Part shown: piece by piece, positions 19,366 through 30,082 of the stretch
How the letters are laid out: every line of letters starts with the position of its first letter
Numbering within the stretch: position 1 is the stretch's first letter
DNA from: Pectinophora gossypiella
Lineage: Eukaryota > Arthropoda > Insecta > Lepidoptera > Gelechiidae
Length of the DNA stretch: 64,000 bases
Assembly: GCF_024362695.1 (NCBI RefSeq)
Contig: NC_065425.1
Coordinates: 6,205,001-6,269,000, forward strand
Direction of reading: 5' to 3'
Position numbers and translations under genes: made by a program
Notes under the pieces: generated by a model
What the model was told of the DNA's origin: nothing
The model's input: only the letters and a program-made list of their open reading frames with translations
Databases searched by the model: none

Positions 19366-19366
<1 letters not shown>
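18869..19366. other. No feature recognised
   Basis: Contains a CAGACAGACAGACATACAG run near 18998. Otherwise unassigned. Confidence 0.35.

Positions 19367-19402
<36 letters not shown>
19367..19402. repeat. (GT)18 microsatellite
   Basis: Uninterrupted GT dinucleotide run. Confidence 0.95.
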
Positions 19403-19405
<3 letters not shown>

Positions 19406-19511
19406 ATGTGGCTGTTTCTTTTTTCAAAATGTTCTTTCTTGTACTCTCATGTTATCTGTCTAGGTAATAAGCACTTTTTACATAACTCTTAGGAATTTAT
19501 ACTGGCGGAAA

Positions 19512-19662
19512 GCCCTGAGCCGAGGTTCGCGCTCAACTCGGCACCCTCAAGCCTGTTGTCTTAAATTTTGTACCGGGTGAGAGCCCTCAGCGCTCCTCAT
19601 TTGTCCGGCCAAGTAGTTGATTCCATCTGCGGCAAATCTACAATAAGTCACGTCAAAAAAAA
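19512..19662 (+). mobile_element. Retro-F copy, 5'-truncated, 11-bp TSD
   Basis: TSD ACTGGCGGAAA at 19501-19511 and 19663-19673. The element holds only the 3' ~150 bp (CTGAGCCGAGGTTCGCGCTC to AGTCACGTC plus A-run). Confidence 0.9.
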
Positions 19663-19814
19663 ACTGGCGGAAATGTTCCCACTTTGGGAACGACACTTCA
19701 CCGATCAGGATTTTATTTCAAGTTTTTACTATCTTGATATGAGTATGTCGGGACCCTTTCAGTCGTGTTTTCCTTTAAAGGTTCGTTTTATCTTAGGAGT
19801 GGCTGACTACGTGC

Positions 19815-19890
19815 AAGCAAGCTGCAAGTTGTCTTTGAATAGTTGTGGCTTTGCCCATCCTATTTAGGATTACAAGCGTGAGTTTATGTC
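19815..19890 (-). repeat. Repeat-G fragment
   Basis: AGCTGCAAGTTGTCTTTGAA, GTGGCTTTGCCCATCC and GGATTACAAGCGTGAGTTTA match Repeat-G in reverse. Confidence 0.55.
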
Positions 19891-19904
19891 TTTCTCTCTT
19901 TATT

Positions 19905-20340
19905 TAAGAGCTGCGCTCTTGTCGGTGGAGTAATCGCCATTACTTCATAGATAGGGCGTGTAGAACGGTGGTTGCCCCAATCGCCTTCCGTTCCGCAGTA
20001 CACCGACCAATTTCTCAATCGGTGATATTCTAGCTAGAGCCCTACCAGAATCCATTTCCTCGGCCTCCAACCAGTACTGATACCACTGCTGCCCGGAATC
20101 AGGGGTGAGCTTTTGAAGTAGCGGCGCCTACTCGCTACGTCACAAGATCGTCGTAGAACCTAAGTAGCATTTCATAGGTTAGCCCGTCCCAGTGAGCTAC
20201 CCACTACGTTCTGCTAATCCTGCCGCTGTTTGGTCGGGGACTGCTTATTCTTATATTCGTAGCTAACCATCATATCTGATGGCCGTTCCACTATTCGCCA
20301 CCTGTGGACCCCGTAGATGGCCTACAGCTTAGCCTACTAG
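19905..20340 (-). repeat. Unclassified ~430-bp repeat with RTE-like tail
   Basis: The low-coordinate end, read on minus, is CTCCACCGACAAGAGCGCAG CTCTTAAATAA. It resembles the 3' terminus of the LINE at 1405 (ACCGACAAGAGCGTGGCTCTTAAAT). The body is GC-richer than its surroundings, with no long open frame. No second copy in the window. A SINE or 5'-truncated LINE using a related 3' recognition tail would fit. Confidence 0.45.
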
Positions 20341-20448
20341 AGTTTATGTATGTGTCGAAAATTTTCGTGACATTTTTCTATTTGCGATGCAATAACATCA
20401 CATAATTTCGCGGCTATGTTCCTAATTAGGCTAGTCAGATGAAAGTAG

Positions 20449-20596
20449 ATACAGTCATGAGCAATATAATGTACCCACTTTAGGACTCTGTCGCACTAAC
20501 ATATTTGACATTTAGTGAGACTTACAGTTCAATTTGTCAAAAAAGTTAATGTGACATGATACCAAAGTGTATACATATTAATGCTCGTGACCGTAC
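20449..20596 (+). mobile_element. MITE-D copy, full length
   Basis: TACAGTCATGAGCAATATAA ... GCTCGTGACCGTAC. Nearly identical to 12409-12556, which points to recent amplification. The first base of the usual GTAC is A here. Confidence 0.85.
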
Positions 20597-21066
20597 TCGT
20601 ACGTACGAATTTAAAAATACTCGTAATTACTAATAATAATTACATACACACATACATAGCGATCAAACACATAATCCTCCTTTTTGCTTCGCAGCAGTCG
20701 GGTAAAAATCGGAGCTGATTTTCACCAGAAACCGTAACTATCTTTCACAAGAAAATATTTATGATTTCCGCTTATTCTATGGCCAAAGAGAACATCCCTT
20801 ATTGCACATTTTAGAAGCAATAAGATACTTAATGGATTTTTGTTTGCTGTTATATTAGTAATTAACTTAATACTCTGCTTCATTATACGGATTAACAACA
20901 TTATGTCACAAATTGCGTTATGTAGTTATTTGAATAAGCCGATTATAATGATTATATTAGGGTCTGTATTACCGGGGCTAATTAATTTATATCATGTGGT
21001 TTCATTGATATCTGCCCGGTTAATGGGAAATAGAACAATTATTGAAAACAAATTCGTACTTTTACC
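20597..21066. other. No feature recognised
   Basis: AT-rich. The block near 20985-21030 resembles 3430-3500. Confidence 0.35.
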
Positions 21067-21290
21067 ATAGAATAAAGAATAATACTACGTATAGAACGGC
21101 AACTCTCCGCTCCCCACCAGCGGCTGAGCTAGGTTTCCTTCACCCCCGTCGGTCTTGCTTTAGTCTTCATTCGTATGGGGTCAGACGTCACACACACAGA
21201 TGCGCGTGTACGATAACGTCAATGTGTAGTATCTGTGTAAAACGAGATCTTTTGTATGAAGTGTCCGGGTCGTGATTTTACCACCATCAA
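21067..21290 (+). repeat. Repeat-L copy
   Basis: TAGAACGGCAACTCTCCGCT, CCCCACCAGCGGCTGAGCTA, AGATGCGCGTGTACGATAAC and TGTATGAAGTGTCCGGGT are shared with 33791-34022. No TIR or tail recognised. Confidence 0.65.
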
Positions 21291-21380
21291 TTGATTTACT
21301 GTTCTTCGGGCTTCTACAGTAACATAATTATATACTTTAGTACCACCTCTGCCTACACCTCGGGGGTACAGGTGTGATGC

Positions 21381-21645
21381 CAGGACCCCGATACCGACCC
21401 CGCCGGCGTGGTCGACGATTTCCCTCATTCAGCGCTTATCGCTATCGACCCACTAGGGTCGATTAATTCTTTCAAATATTTTTCCTCTCAGACGACGCCA
21501 TGAGCCGAGGTTCGCGCCCAACTGGGCACCCTCAGGCCTGTTGTCTTAAACGTTGTACCGGGTGAGAGCCTTCAGCGCTCTCCATTTGTCCGGCCAAGTA
21601 GTTAATGCCATCTGCGGCAAATCTACAATGAGTCACGTCAAGAAG
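21381..21645 (+). mobile_element. Retro-F copy with 10-bp TSD
   Basis: TSD GGTGTGATGC at 21371-21380 and 21646-21655. It starts CAGGACCCCGATACCGACCC, matching the 8475 copy, and ends AGTCACGTCAAGAAG with a short impure A tail. Confidence 0.88.
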
Positions 21646-21798
21646 GGTGTGATGCTATAACCATGAATCCGTCGTGAGTAAATGATTGAGTTGATTTTTG
21701 ATTTGATTTGGCTTTGAGCCGTATCGCCATTTTCAAACCCCCAAACAAATTAATACTACCAACCCCATCAACCCGCTAAAGGCCTCTGACATCGATAA

Positions 21799-22173
21799 TA
21801 TATTTACAAGAGGAACATATCAAATATGTGTATAGTTATTTATAATAAACTTCCCACCGTATTTAAGAACATGACCAAAGCTGCTTTTAAAGTTAATTTG
21901 ACAAAATGGTTGCAACAACATTGCTTTTATAGTATTAAGGAATTTCTAGATTATAAAAACTAAATTTTGACATTGTTAATTAGAGTTTTATTATTATTTT
22001 ATTTTATGATTGATTTGTATTATATAATTATTATTTAATTGTAGATGCATGTGTAGCAACAACATAAATTTGCATGCTTACTTGTAAGCTGAAAACACGG
22101 ACTACTTTATACAATTACATCTGTAAATACTGTTTTCTGGCAAATAAATTATTCTTATTCTTATTCTTATTCT
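21799..22173 (+). pseudogene. LINE ORF2 C-terminus and 3' UTR (CR1/Jockey-like)
   Basis: The reading from about 21799 to the stop at 21961-21963 includes YNKLPTVFKNMTKAAFKVNL and CFYSIKEFLDYKN. This is the recognisable end of CR1/Jockey-type ORF2 proteins, where a P..... FK..L..WL block is followed by YS.EEFL. A ~200-bp AT-rich 3' UTR follows, ending GGCAAATAAATTATTCTTA with a (TTCTTA)n tail at 22149-22173. It is a 5'-truncated copy; upstream sequence is not RT. The tail abuts a SINE-B fragment. Confidence 0.7.
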
Positions 22174-22265
22174 TATGGTTCAAGTAACGACTACTTACTT
22201 ACGTCAGTAAGTGCGTGCGTGAGGTTGGTAATCCCCCTCACAACCCACACGATAGAAGGAGATTA
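22174..22265 (+). mobile_element. SINE-B 3' fragment
   Basis: CAAGTAACGACTACTTACTT and TGAGGTTGGTAATCCCCCTC ACAACCCACACGATAGAAGG match the SINE-B tail. Confidence 0.7.
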
Positions 22266-23156
22266 GTTCTTAGTCACTTCACAAAGGTACCTAAGTGTCT
22301 AACTAAATCTAGAATAGGGCCAACATTTGAGAAACTGTATTAAAATCTCAGAGTTCAACTGAAATATTAAATTCACGGCACTTGTCCCAAGACTTGTTGG
22401 AAAGGGTCAGAATCTAATCAGACGGGATCAAGTTGCAGGCGGTAAACAAAACATTACATTACTACAAATTTAATAGGAACTATGTTACCTTGTACCTAAA
22501 TACAGAAAGGACACTCCGCCCTTCTTCTTCATTTCGAGTCGATGGCAGACTTATATAGTACCATCCCAGTATTTTGGTAACCAAATACTGTTTCCGTAGG
22601 GAAATAGCATTGTCAGTAGCCAGCATCAAAGACCCCCCCTCCCAACAATGATTAAAAAATATGCCCCCTGCTTTTTGTTTATGTTTTTTTACACTTTTGT
22701 ATTTTGTTAATTTTGTTGCTGTAGGTATATTTTTCTCTTCCTGTCAGCGGCTTAGGTTTGATTTCTCCAATTTTATAAAAAAACCATCGAAAGAGCCTTG
22801 TTTATATCTACCACGTGTGGAAAGCCAGCAAACCACAGACCCAGGATTACCACATTTTGTGGTACACGCTGTCATAACTGACGATGGTAAAGTGTCCACA
22901 ACCACAGGTACATTAATTGAAATTGAATTAATTGGTTTTGTTTGAAACACTGTTACGTTTGACCTTTTGAGCTAAATGGAAGGTTAGGGTGTATCATAAA
23001 TAAGTAACTAGGCATGTTGTAATAAAGAGGAAAATTGAGTGAGCGTATTGCTCTGAATGATTAAATGATTTCAAAAGAGGCGTAAAACAGTACCTAATTA
23101 ATAAAAGCTTTTATATTTATAATCTACAAGCTTAAAGTTTTTAATTGTCTGTAGTA
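22266..23156. other. No feature recognised
   Basis: Contains a palindrome-like CAGTATTTTGGTAACCAAATACTG near 22568. Also an open frame at 22661-22945 with no recognisable domain, which I treat as chance. Confidence 0.35.
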
Positions 23157-23448
23157 CCTCATCACCAGCCCATTAACGTCCCCACTGCTGGGGCACGGGC
23201 CTTCCCTATGTATGGATAGGGAGATCGGGCCTTAAACCACCACGCGGGCCCAGTGCGGATTGGTGGTTATTAACGACTGCTAATGCAGCCGGGACCAACG
23301 GCTTAACGTGCCTTCCGAAGCACGGAGGAGCTCTAGATGAAAACTTTTTTTTTTGTGGTCACCCATCCTATGACCGGCCTTTGCGAAAGTTGCTTAACTT
23401 CAACAATCGCAGACCGAGCGCGTTAACCGCTGCGCCACCGAGCTCCTC
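23157..23448 (-). mobile_element. SINE-C copy (tRNA A box plus 5S-like segment)
   Basis: Minus strand, full length. An A-box-like TGGCGCAGCGG (complement of 23427-23437) is followed by GTTGAAGTTAAGCAACTTTC and GGATGGGTGACCAC (complement of about 23357-23404). The second block closely resembles the internal control region of 5S rRNA (GAAGTTAAGCA...GGATGGGTGACC). An A-run, TTCATCTAGAGCTCC and a body ending CCCAGCAGTGGGGACGTTAA TGGGCTGGTGATGA complete it. The 3' end resembles RTE ends. Confidence 0.85.
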
Positions 23449-23542
23449 ACTCGCTGTAGTACCTACTTATACTTATTTATACTTTTTTAAGGCTAAGAAA
23501 GTATAAACTCTTTTTAAATTGCTGTGCCCAATCTCGAGAATA

Positions 23543-23783
23543 CAGGGTGTTAGTAACATCGTAACGAAAACGTTGAGGGATGACTGAGGGGGATGATTCA
23601 CACTATGATTCTAAGTTGATATCAGGTGGAATTTCCTGCCGGAAAATTTATGAAAATATTAGTGCTTTTTTATATTATTTTCCATTCCATACTTTTGCGA
23701 CGGAAAATCCCACTTAATATTAACTCAGAATCATGATCTGAATCGTCCCCCTGAGTATTCGTTACGATGTCACTAACATCCTG
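23543..23783. mobile_element. MITE-T copy, near complete
   Basis: TA flanks; starts CAGGGTGTTAGTAACATCGT and ends ATGTCACTAACATCCTG. The arms include GATTCTAAGTTGATATCAGG and its inverted partner TTAATATTAACTCAGAATCA. AT-rich centre, no open frame. Confidence 0.88.
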
Positions 23784-23871
23784 TATGTGTTACTCACCTT
23801 ATGTTACCAACCTTCTACCATATGGGACGCAATAAATAATATATAATAATTAAAAAAAAAACCGTCCGGAT

Positions 23872-23935
23872 GATTGAGGGGAGGCCTATGCCCAGCAGCG
23901 GGACGAACATAGGTTGTTTGTGTTACGTTATGCGT
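23872..23935 (+). mobile_element. SINE-A 3' fragment
   Basis: ATTGAGGGGAGGCCTATGCC CAGCAGCGGGACGAACATAG GTTG is the SINE-A 3' end. Confidence 0.65.
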
Positions 23936-24647
23936 AACTTTTAAATTATGATAATCAGAAAGTAAAAAGTCAGTAATATTATTTATTACTTAATTTGTTT
24001 TGATAATTTAAAAAATCTAAATAAGACAGCGATATTTTTTACATTTTATTGAATTTATTTCGTATTTTCTTTACTTACTTACGTGAAAAATTAAAAACAA
24101 TTTGTAAAAAATGATTCTTGTTTAAGTTAAGTTATTAATAAAACAAGTAAGTAAAATAATATTGTATCATTATTGTAGAGAATCTGGAATTAAATACGTA
24201 GCACGAAGGTCGTCCTTGACAAGCTATTAAATTATAATAAGATGAAGTCTGCAAACAACGAAACCAAAATGGAAACAATTATATTTGTCCGCGTCCTACG
24301 ATCTCATTAGTCTCAGAATATTTTAAACATTCTTTTGAGGATAATTTTATTCTCGTCAATAAAAATTGCGCTTCTGAAAAAATTCAAATTGATTTTATAT
24401 TTTATCTCCTTACTTATTCGAGGCACTTTTTTATGTAATTTCAAACAATGACAATTTTATTTTTGTAAATGTCATTTGTGTGGTGTTTACTTTTGGTATT
24501 TTTCCTTATTCTCTTGGGAATGGGAATGATAAGAATAATAGATAAGATAGGAACAAACCACATTTTTTCCGCACCTCTTAAGAATGAAACGTAATTTTAA
24601 TAATGATAATATTAACAACTTCTTTGAAGCTTTAAGCTCCTGATTAA
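23936..24647. other. AT-rich sequence, nothing recognised
   Basis: No shared repeat, RNA gene or significant open frame noted. Confidence 0.4.
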
Positions 24648-24765
24648 TTGCCTCCGTGGTCAATTTTAGGCGGTTACAGCTACTTAATTATTTAACTACT
24701 CAGTCCTTACATGAGCCATGTCAAAGGCCTCTGATAGCTCAATAGCAACCCTAACATTAGTTATG
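24648..24765 (+). mobile_element. SINE-B remnant, degraded
   Basis: GCCTCCGTGGTCAATTTTAG (head), then CTTACATGAGCCATGTCAAA GGCCTCTGATAGCTCAATAG (body) with the middle lost. Confidence 0.5.
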
Positions 24766-24787
24766 TCACCTTATGTCAAAAATGTCA

Positions 24788-24940
24788 TCATCATCATCAA
24801 TTTAAGAGCCACGCTCTTGTCGGTGTAGCATTTTCTATTCCAGTTTATCAAAGGCCAATTCCTTGACTTCCCTATAAGACACGACGTTAACCTTTTCTTT
24901 AATCTGTTCCATGTAAGCTCTAAAAAAACTCTCTGTCTGT
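24788..24940 (-). mobile_element. Short copy of the RTE-like LINE, 9-bp TSD
   Basis: Nearly identical to the last ~125 bp of the LINE at 1405, ending at the (ATG)n tail. Flanked by AAAATGTCA at 24779-24787 and 24941-24949. About 20 bp at the 5' side (24919-24940) do not match the LINE and may be filler added during insertion. The residual frame encodes only part of the LINE C-terminus (AYMEQIKEKVNVVSYREVKE). Confidence 0.85.
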
Positions 24941-24949
24941 AAAATGTCA

Positions 24950-25730
24950 AACAATGTATTTCCTGCAGATATTAAGTATATTAAAAACGTGCACCCAAAA
25001 TTTTTGACGTTTTGCAAAAATAATACACCAAAATATTATTTTTCATCGGAAGTAAGAAAGTAGTAAGTAGGTAAAGTAGTTTTTAACCCAATATTCCTCT
25101 ATCCTTTTCCTGTAGCATTGTTTCTACTTTTGTAAGGAAAACGGATCACCTTAACAGAAACACTCTAATAACAATCTACATATCGCATTGCAAGCGACGC
25201 GACAATAAAAATAATCACATCGTACGATATGATAACAAGTTTGCCAATTTCTGGGGCGACGTATCTGTGTGTATCTGCATGTGTGTGTATGCGTATTCGT
25301 ATTTGTATTCGTGAACGATACAAATACAGGTATCTGGCGGCAAGGTATTAAATTATTTGGCACATATATACTTTCATGTCTTTGGGAGACTTTGGTCAAA
25401 ACTAAGTCATAAGCTTGAAGCGAATTTTGAAAGTACACACTGTTCATTCGTTTCAGTCTTTCAATCAATACTTTCAAGTATTAATAAAAGGCGAACGCTA
25501 TTATACAAAAGCAAAAACTATGTCGGTAGTCGAAAATGAGCTTCATGGATTCGGACGTGTATTTATTGTCGCTCTCAAATATTGCATCATCTGTTTGGCA
25601 TTCTGATCAATGTGACCTTCAGAGATATGCCTACGTACCTAAGGACCTGCTGATATTATATTATATATATATTGTGAAACATTCAGTTTTAAGAATTACT
25701 AATTCGCAGGGCTAACACAAGCACACCCAT
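24950..25730. other. No feature recognised
   Basis: A TGTGTGTATGCGTATTCGTA-type stretch occurs near 25270-25310. A 108-codon minus open frame runs partly through it and shows no domain. Confidence 0.35.
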
Positions 25731-25732
25731 GC

Positions 25733-25822
<90 letters not shown>

Positions 25823-25878
25823 ACACACGCACACACACGCACGCACGCACACACACGCGCACACACACACACACACGC
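25731..25878. repeat. (AC)n microsatellite, ~75 units
   Basis: Long AC run, pure for ~80 bp, then with interspersed G (ACACGC). Open frames through it are artefacts of the dinucleotide repeat. Confidence 0.97.
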
Positions 25879-26580
25879 AAGCACGCGCGTACCACTGATA
25901 TACGTGCACTCGTCTGCCCCTACTACTTTATTTAATATGTGGTTAACTGTATTTAGCTTCACTAGCTTATAACATAATATTGTAAATGAGCTATTGTTAA
26001 ATAAAAATAAATAATAAATATTAATAATAGTATTGTGGCACTATACTTGTAGCGCCAGTTAAAAACTCCTTCAACTCTCTCTAACTTGTTCCCTACACCA
26101 ATATAATAGAGTTACGTCGGTTCGGTGGCGCCCGGTGGCACACCAATCCGACCTCCGGTGTACCTCCGTAAAAATATACATCCCAATCCGACCCCCGGTG
26201 ATTCAGTCTAACAATATACTTACACCCATCTCTTCCTCAAACGCAAATCAAGGTCTCGCAGAGGCATTGGGTTCCGGAAGCGGTAATTTAAATGACCACC
26301 CGAATTTGCACATACAAATAATACTCAATTTACATTTTGTGTTAGTTTACTTTAGTCACAATATCACAGTTTGTCACATTTTTTCAAAATACCCGTACGT
26401 CACGAATATAATAAAATAGATATCTATTTGTCATGGTAACTAAAATACAGCTAAGACAAAATTTTTAATTTCAGAAAAGAGTCAAAATAATACTCTTAAA
26501 ATTGCGACGAAAGTGTTGCTTTGAGCTTGTATAAAAATGAAACGAATTGGAACGGATTTTGTGTGACAAACGGATACGAA
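25879..26580. other. No feature recognised
   Basis: CCAATCCGACCTCCGGTG and CCAATCCGACCCCCGGTG near 26143 and 26184 form a small two-copy repeat. The rest is unassigned. Confidence 0.35.
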
Positions 26581-26582
26581 AC

Positions 26583-26704
26583 TGTGACCAAAGTGGACTA
26601 ACTCAAGTCCACTCCACAGTCCACAGTGGACTTGAGTTAGTCCACTTTTACATCACGTCACATAGTACTAGACTATATACCTGAGTGAGTCCACTTTGGT
26701 CACA
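26583..26704. other. Perfect 24-bp-stem hairpin with nested arms
   Basis: Stem 26590-26613 (AAAGTGGACTAACTCAAGTC...) pairs perfectly with 26625-26648 around an 11-nt loop. A second partner for TGTGACCAAAGTGGAC (26583-26598) lies at 26689-26704. It immediately precedes a SINE-A insertion. Confidence 0.85.
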
Positions 26705-27048
26705 TACATAACATACATAACATAAATAGCCTATATACGTCCCACTGCTGAGCACAGGCCTCCTCTCAATCAACCGGAGAGGGTATGGAGCATACTCCAC
26801 CACGCTGCTCCACTGCGGGTTGTTGGAGGTGTTTTTACGGCTAATAGCCGGGACCAACGGCTTAAACGTGCCCTCCGAAGCACGGAATCAACTTACTTTT
26901 TCGGACAATCAGGTGATTCAAGCCTGAAAAGTCCTTACCAAACAAAGGACAGTCTCACAAAGTGATTTCGACAATGTCCCCATCGGGAATCGAACCCGGA
27001 CCTCCAGATCGTGAGCCTAACGCTCTTACCACTAGACCACGGAGGCTG
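26702..27048 (-). mobile_element. SINE-A copy with >=8-bp TSD
   Basis: CTTTGGTC at 26694-26701 and 27049-27056. Full-length SINE-A with B box on minus and a CATACATAACATACATAACATA-type tail at the low end. Confidence 0.9.
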
Positions 27049-27056
27049 CTTTGGTC

Positions 27057-27748
27057 GCAGTATCCGTATATTTCGCATACATAAAAAAATAACGGTAAGC
27101 TCGTGATAACGTCTCTGTGTATCTTGTCCTTTAGAATCAAGAAACATGGAAAGTGTTAGAAAGAAGTTGCTGGGAATGATTTTAACCCCCCAGGTGTCGC
27201 TACTGCTGAATGTTCTTAAATTTTGACAGTTTCCCATATTATTTGATTAAAAAAACATATTGTTTTGGTTATATTTTTACACTGTAACCCTTTGCGCAGC
27301 GTTTAACTGCGAAATCAGTGTCATATTTAGTCCCTAAAGATCGGAAAGAAGAAACTTAGAAAAACTTATTTTGAATCTAAACTGTTTTATTTAGCTTAGG
27401 AGCACTCAACAGTGCTACTGCCTACATTTGAGCTTCTAGTTTTTAACTGACTTAAAAAATAAGTGATATTTCAATAGTTAAAGATGTCTTTATAAAAGCA
27501 TTAGATTTTAAGTTGTTAATATTTAAATAGTAATAATGTCGTTGTTAAATTATTACGTATTAAGTTGTCAATATTTAAATAATTATAGATAGAAAAGTAA
27601 ATTAATTACGTTATTTATCACCTTTTAGTTATGTAGATAATGTTTACTCGATTGTTTTTTTTTTTTGAAGTCGGTTTAATTTCGGACATCATCTCAATAA
27701 GTCATTAAATAAGCTGCCCCTCACTGTTCCCGGAGCAAAGGTGCCCAT
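27057..27748. other. No feature; small duplication near 27509 and 27560
   Basis: TTAAGTTGTTAATATTTAAA (27509) and TTAAGTTGTCAATATTTAAA (27560) are direct repeats 51 bp apart. Otherwise AT-rich. Confidence 0.35.
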
Positions 27749-27870
27749 TTTAATAATAAAAATAATAAAAATTCTTTATTACTCAAACAAGGTACAATTT
27801 AAACATTTTAACAGCGAGCCCTGTACTAGGGATCACCCTGTATCGCGGTGGCTCAATGAGATACAATTTT
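27749..27870 (-). mobile_element. Possible LINE 3' end (minus)
   Basis: TTTTAATAATAAAAATAATAAAAATTCTTTATTACTC at the low end reads on minus as a tail of TTATTATT type after an AATAAAG-like signal. The body has no match elsewhere in the window. Confidence 0.3.
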
Positions 27871-28127
27871 CGCTTAATATTAATAAAATTATACATCAAG
27901 TCCGGTGGAAACTTAACTTAACTGAATAATACAGTTAAAAAATATATTAAGAAAGATAGGACATAACAAATCTTAGAATCTAAAACATTTAGAACGATCT
28001 TAAAAGATGTTGAGATCAAGATGAAAATATAACAAAATTGTAACTTATAAAGAGGACATGTAACAATAGAAGTATTAGGTATGTAGTGAGTAATATGTGT
28101 ATGTATGTGTAAGGGGATATTGTGTGT

Positions 28128-28178
28128 GTAGTGTGTGAGTGTGTGTGAGTGTGTGTGTGTGGTGTGTGTGTGTGTGTG
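28128..28178. repeat. Imperfect (GT)n microsatellite
   Basis: GTGTGTGAGTGTGTGTGAGTGTGTGTGTGTGG-type run. Confidence 0.9.
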
Positions 28179-28231
28179 TTTTGCCGGTTGAATTTAAAAA
28201 AATGACACTTTATTATATCCTCATTACCTAC

Positions 28232-28270
28232 TTGTGGCTCTGTCTTTCCCGATAAGGATTACAAACGTCA
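28232..28270 (-). repeat. Repeat-G scrap
   Basis: CTACTTGTGGCTCTGTCTTT and AAGGATTACAAACGTCA. Confidence 0.4.
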
Positions 28271-28721
28271 AAAAAATATTTTTCTGGATTCGTCTTTACT
28301 GCACAAAATGGCAACGTCGTAAAATGTCGGGAATTAAAATTAATAAATTTTAATTGTCAGTCTTGCTTCCAATGCCACAATTATTATTCAGTCGGAAATG
28401 AACGGGACACCAATTTGTCATGATCGTGAAATATTGAGGTACTTAACTAAAACTCAATTTTTTTCGTTATTGTTGCGTAATATAATAATTTAGACTATTA
28501 TATATTAAATAAAAACACATAATAACTGGTTCTTACCGCGTTTAAATTAGGGATATGAGACTTCCGATATTCATAGTCATCCCGTGATCATGGCACTTGC
28601 AACAGTGTCGATATATCAGGAGGAAATATCAGGATTAATTATGATAATAATCGCGTAAACTTAAAACAATGTATGATATAAGTATATCAAGTTTTACAAT
28701 TCAAAACAAGTTTCTAAACTA
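28271..28721. other. No feature recognised
   Basis: AT-rich and unassigned. Confidence 0.4.
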
Positions 28722-28942
28722 TATCCCGATGGAGGTAGTCAGAGGCACATCCTTCGCAAGATGAACTGAGTATCCACGCCGACCTTTTTGTTAGGTGGTG
28801 GGGAGCCCGTCGAGACGACTGTGTTTGTAAAAATTGCACTAAATATAAATTAATAACTCATTGGTGAAAGTCCAGTAGCGGGGATCGAACCGGCGCTTCC
28901 CGTTTGAGAAGCAAGCCAATGAACCACTGGAGCAGAGTGTCT
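28722..28942 (-). mobile_element. SINE-H copy, internally deleted
   Basis: The minus-strand head has CAGTGGTTCATTGGCTTGCT TCTCAAACGGGAAGCGCCGG and B box GGTTCGATCCC. The tail ends GGGATATAG. The middle lacks the CGACCATTATAGACGG block. Confidence 0.75.
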
Positions 28943-29138
28943 AAGCGCACGGACAAAGAAATCAGTCGGCGAGGTGTTGAAAAAAAGTAAATTCTCTAGT
29001 TAAATTCTATTCTATGAAGCATTGCCTTCATAATACTTATTGGTAAAAATAATTCAAAATCTGTTCAACACCTACTAACAGAGATTACTTTCCACAAACA
29101 AACTTAAAAATACCTATTTATAACATTCTTAATATACT
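28943..29138. other. No feature recognised
   Basis: AT-rich sequence between SINE-H and the GC-rich TIR element. Confidence 0.4.
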
Positions 29139-29323
29139 GTTGACGACAGGTCGACATGGCAATCGGGGCATGAGGTGAGCCGCGGAGGCGGGGTCGCCCC
29201 GCACACCCGCACAGTCCCCGCGGCGTCTTAGTCTTAGTGTCGCACGAGTCCGTAGCGACCGCGTTTATCGATTATAATCTCGCTCACGTCACTAGAGAAT
29301 TGCCATGTCGACCTGTCGTCTAC
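29139..29323. mobile_element. GC-rich element with ~24-bp near-perfect TIRs
   Basis: GTTGACGACAGGTCGACATGGCAAT (29139-29163, one mismatch) is inverted at 29299-29323. The ~135-bp interior is strikingly GC-rich (GCCGCGGAGGCGGGGTCGCC) in AT-rich surroundings, and can itself fold (GGCGGGG/CCCCGC). No open frame of note. Confidence 0.7.
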
Positions 29324-30082
29324 ATTAGATTGGCGAGTGTACTAATGGGGACCTTTGCACCTGTATTGTTGAAGACTAGACGCATGTGGTCTGGAATTGT
29401 TTGTTAATTTTACATAATTATATTTGTATTTATTTTTTTGTATAGAATTGTAATAATTATAAAAAATATATATTATAATATTATGCGTGTCTTAACTTTC
29501 ACAGGCAATCTGATATTTATCTTTAAACAACCATTTATTAAAATGCGCTACTAAAATAAAACATTCGTAATTACGTAATAATAAATAATCAAAGATAAAA
29601 TAGTACTGGTACTTAAAAATGGAGAAACCGTTCAGTCCGAAAGACAGGACGCAAACATAATGTTTTATCAGAACTTAATAATAAAATATTACTTATGACA
29701 CCCCAAACCTATGTCCAGTGGCATAATTTGATTAATTAAATTAACATATCGATATTATAAATTACTCCTTTGGGGCTAAATCCCATTTTAAGTAAAATTT
29801 ATGTGCTGGAAAATAATTTTACACTGGAAATTTATTAAGTAAGACAAATAAGACCCTTTTAAATAAGGTTGTGTTACGATGAAAACCCGTGCTCTGTTCG
29901 GAGAATTCTAAACCACTGAATTCTATGAGTTTGAATTCATGTATGGGTCTTAGATGGATTCCAGAAATTGTGCTCGATTGATGGCAATCACCGCCACAAC
30001 TTATCACGTACTCCGTCCGTACAATACTCCGTCCGTCACGCCCAAGTCTTCTTGAGAGAGGAAGGGAAGAAGAAAGGGAGAG
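29324..30082. other. No feature recognised
   Basis: AT-rich. Short open frames near 29819-30189 lack recognisable content. Confidence 0.35.

Noticed and set aside
19568..19867. 99-codon frame starting in Retro-F
   Set aside because: It starts in Retro-F, crosses its TSD and runs into host DNA; the related frame at 63745-63933 is also in Retro-F.
25689..25962. Several long open frames on both strands (Cys/Val and His/Thr repeats)
   Set aside because: They are translations of the (AC)n/(GT)n microsatellite and have no other support.
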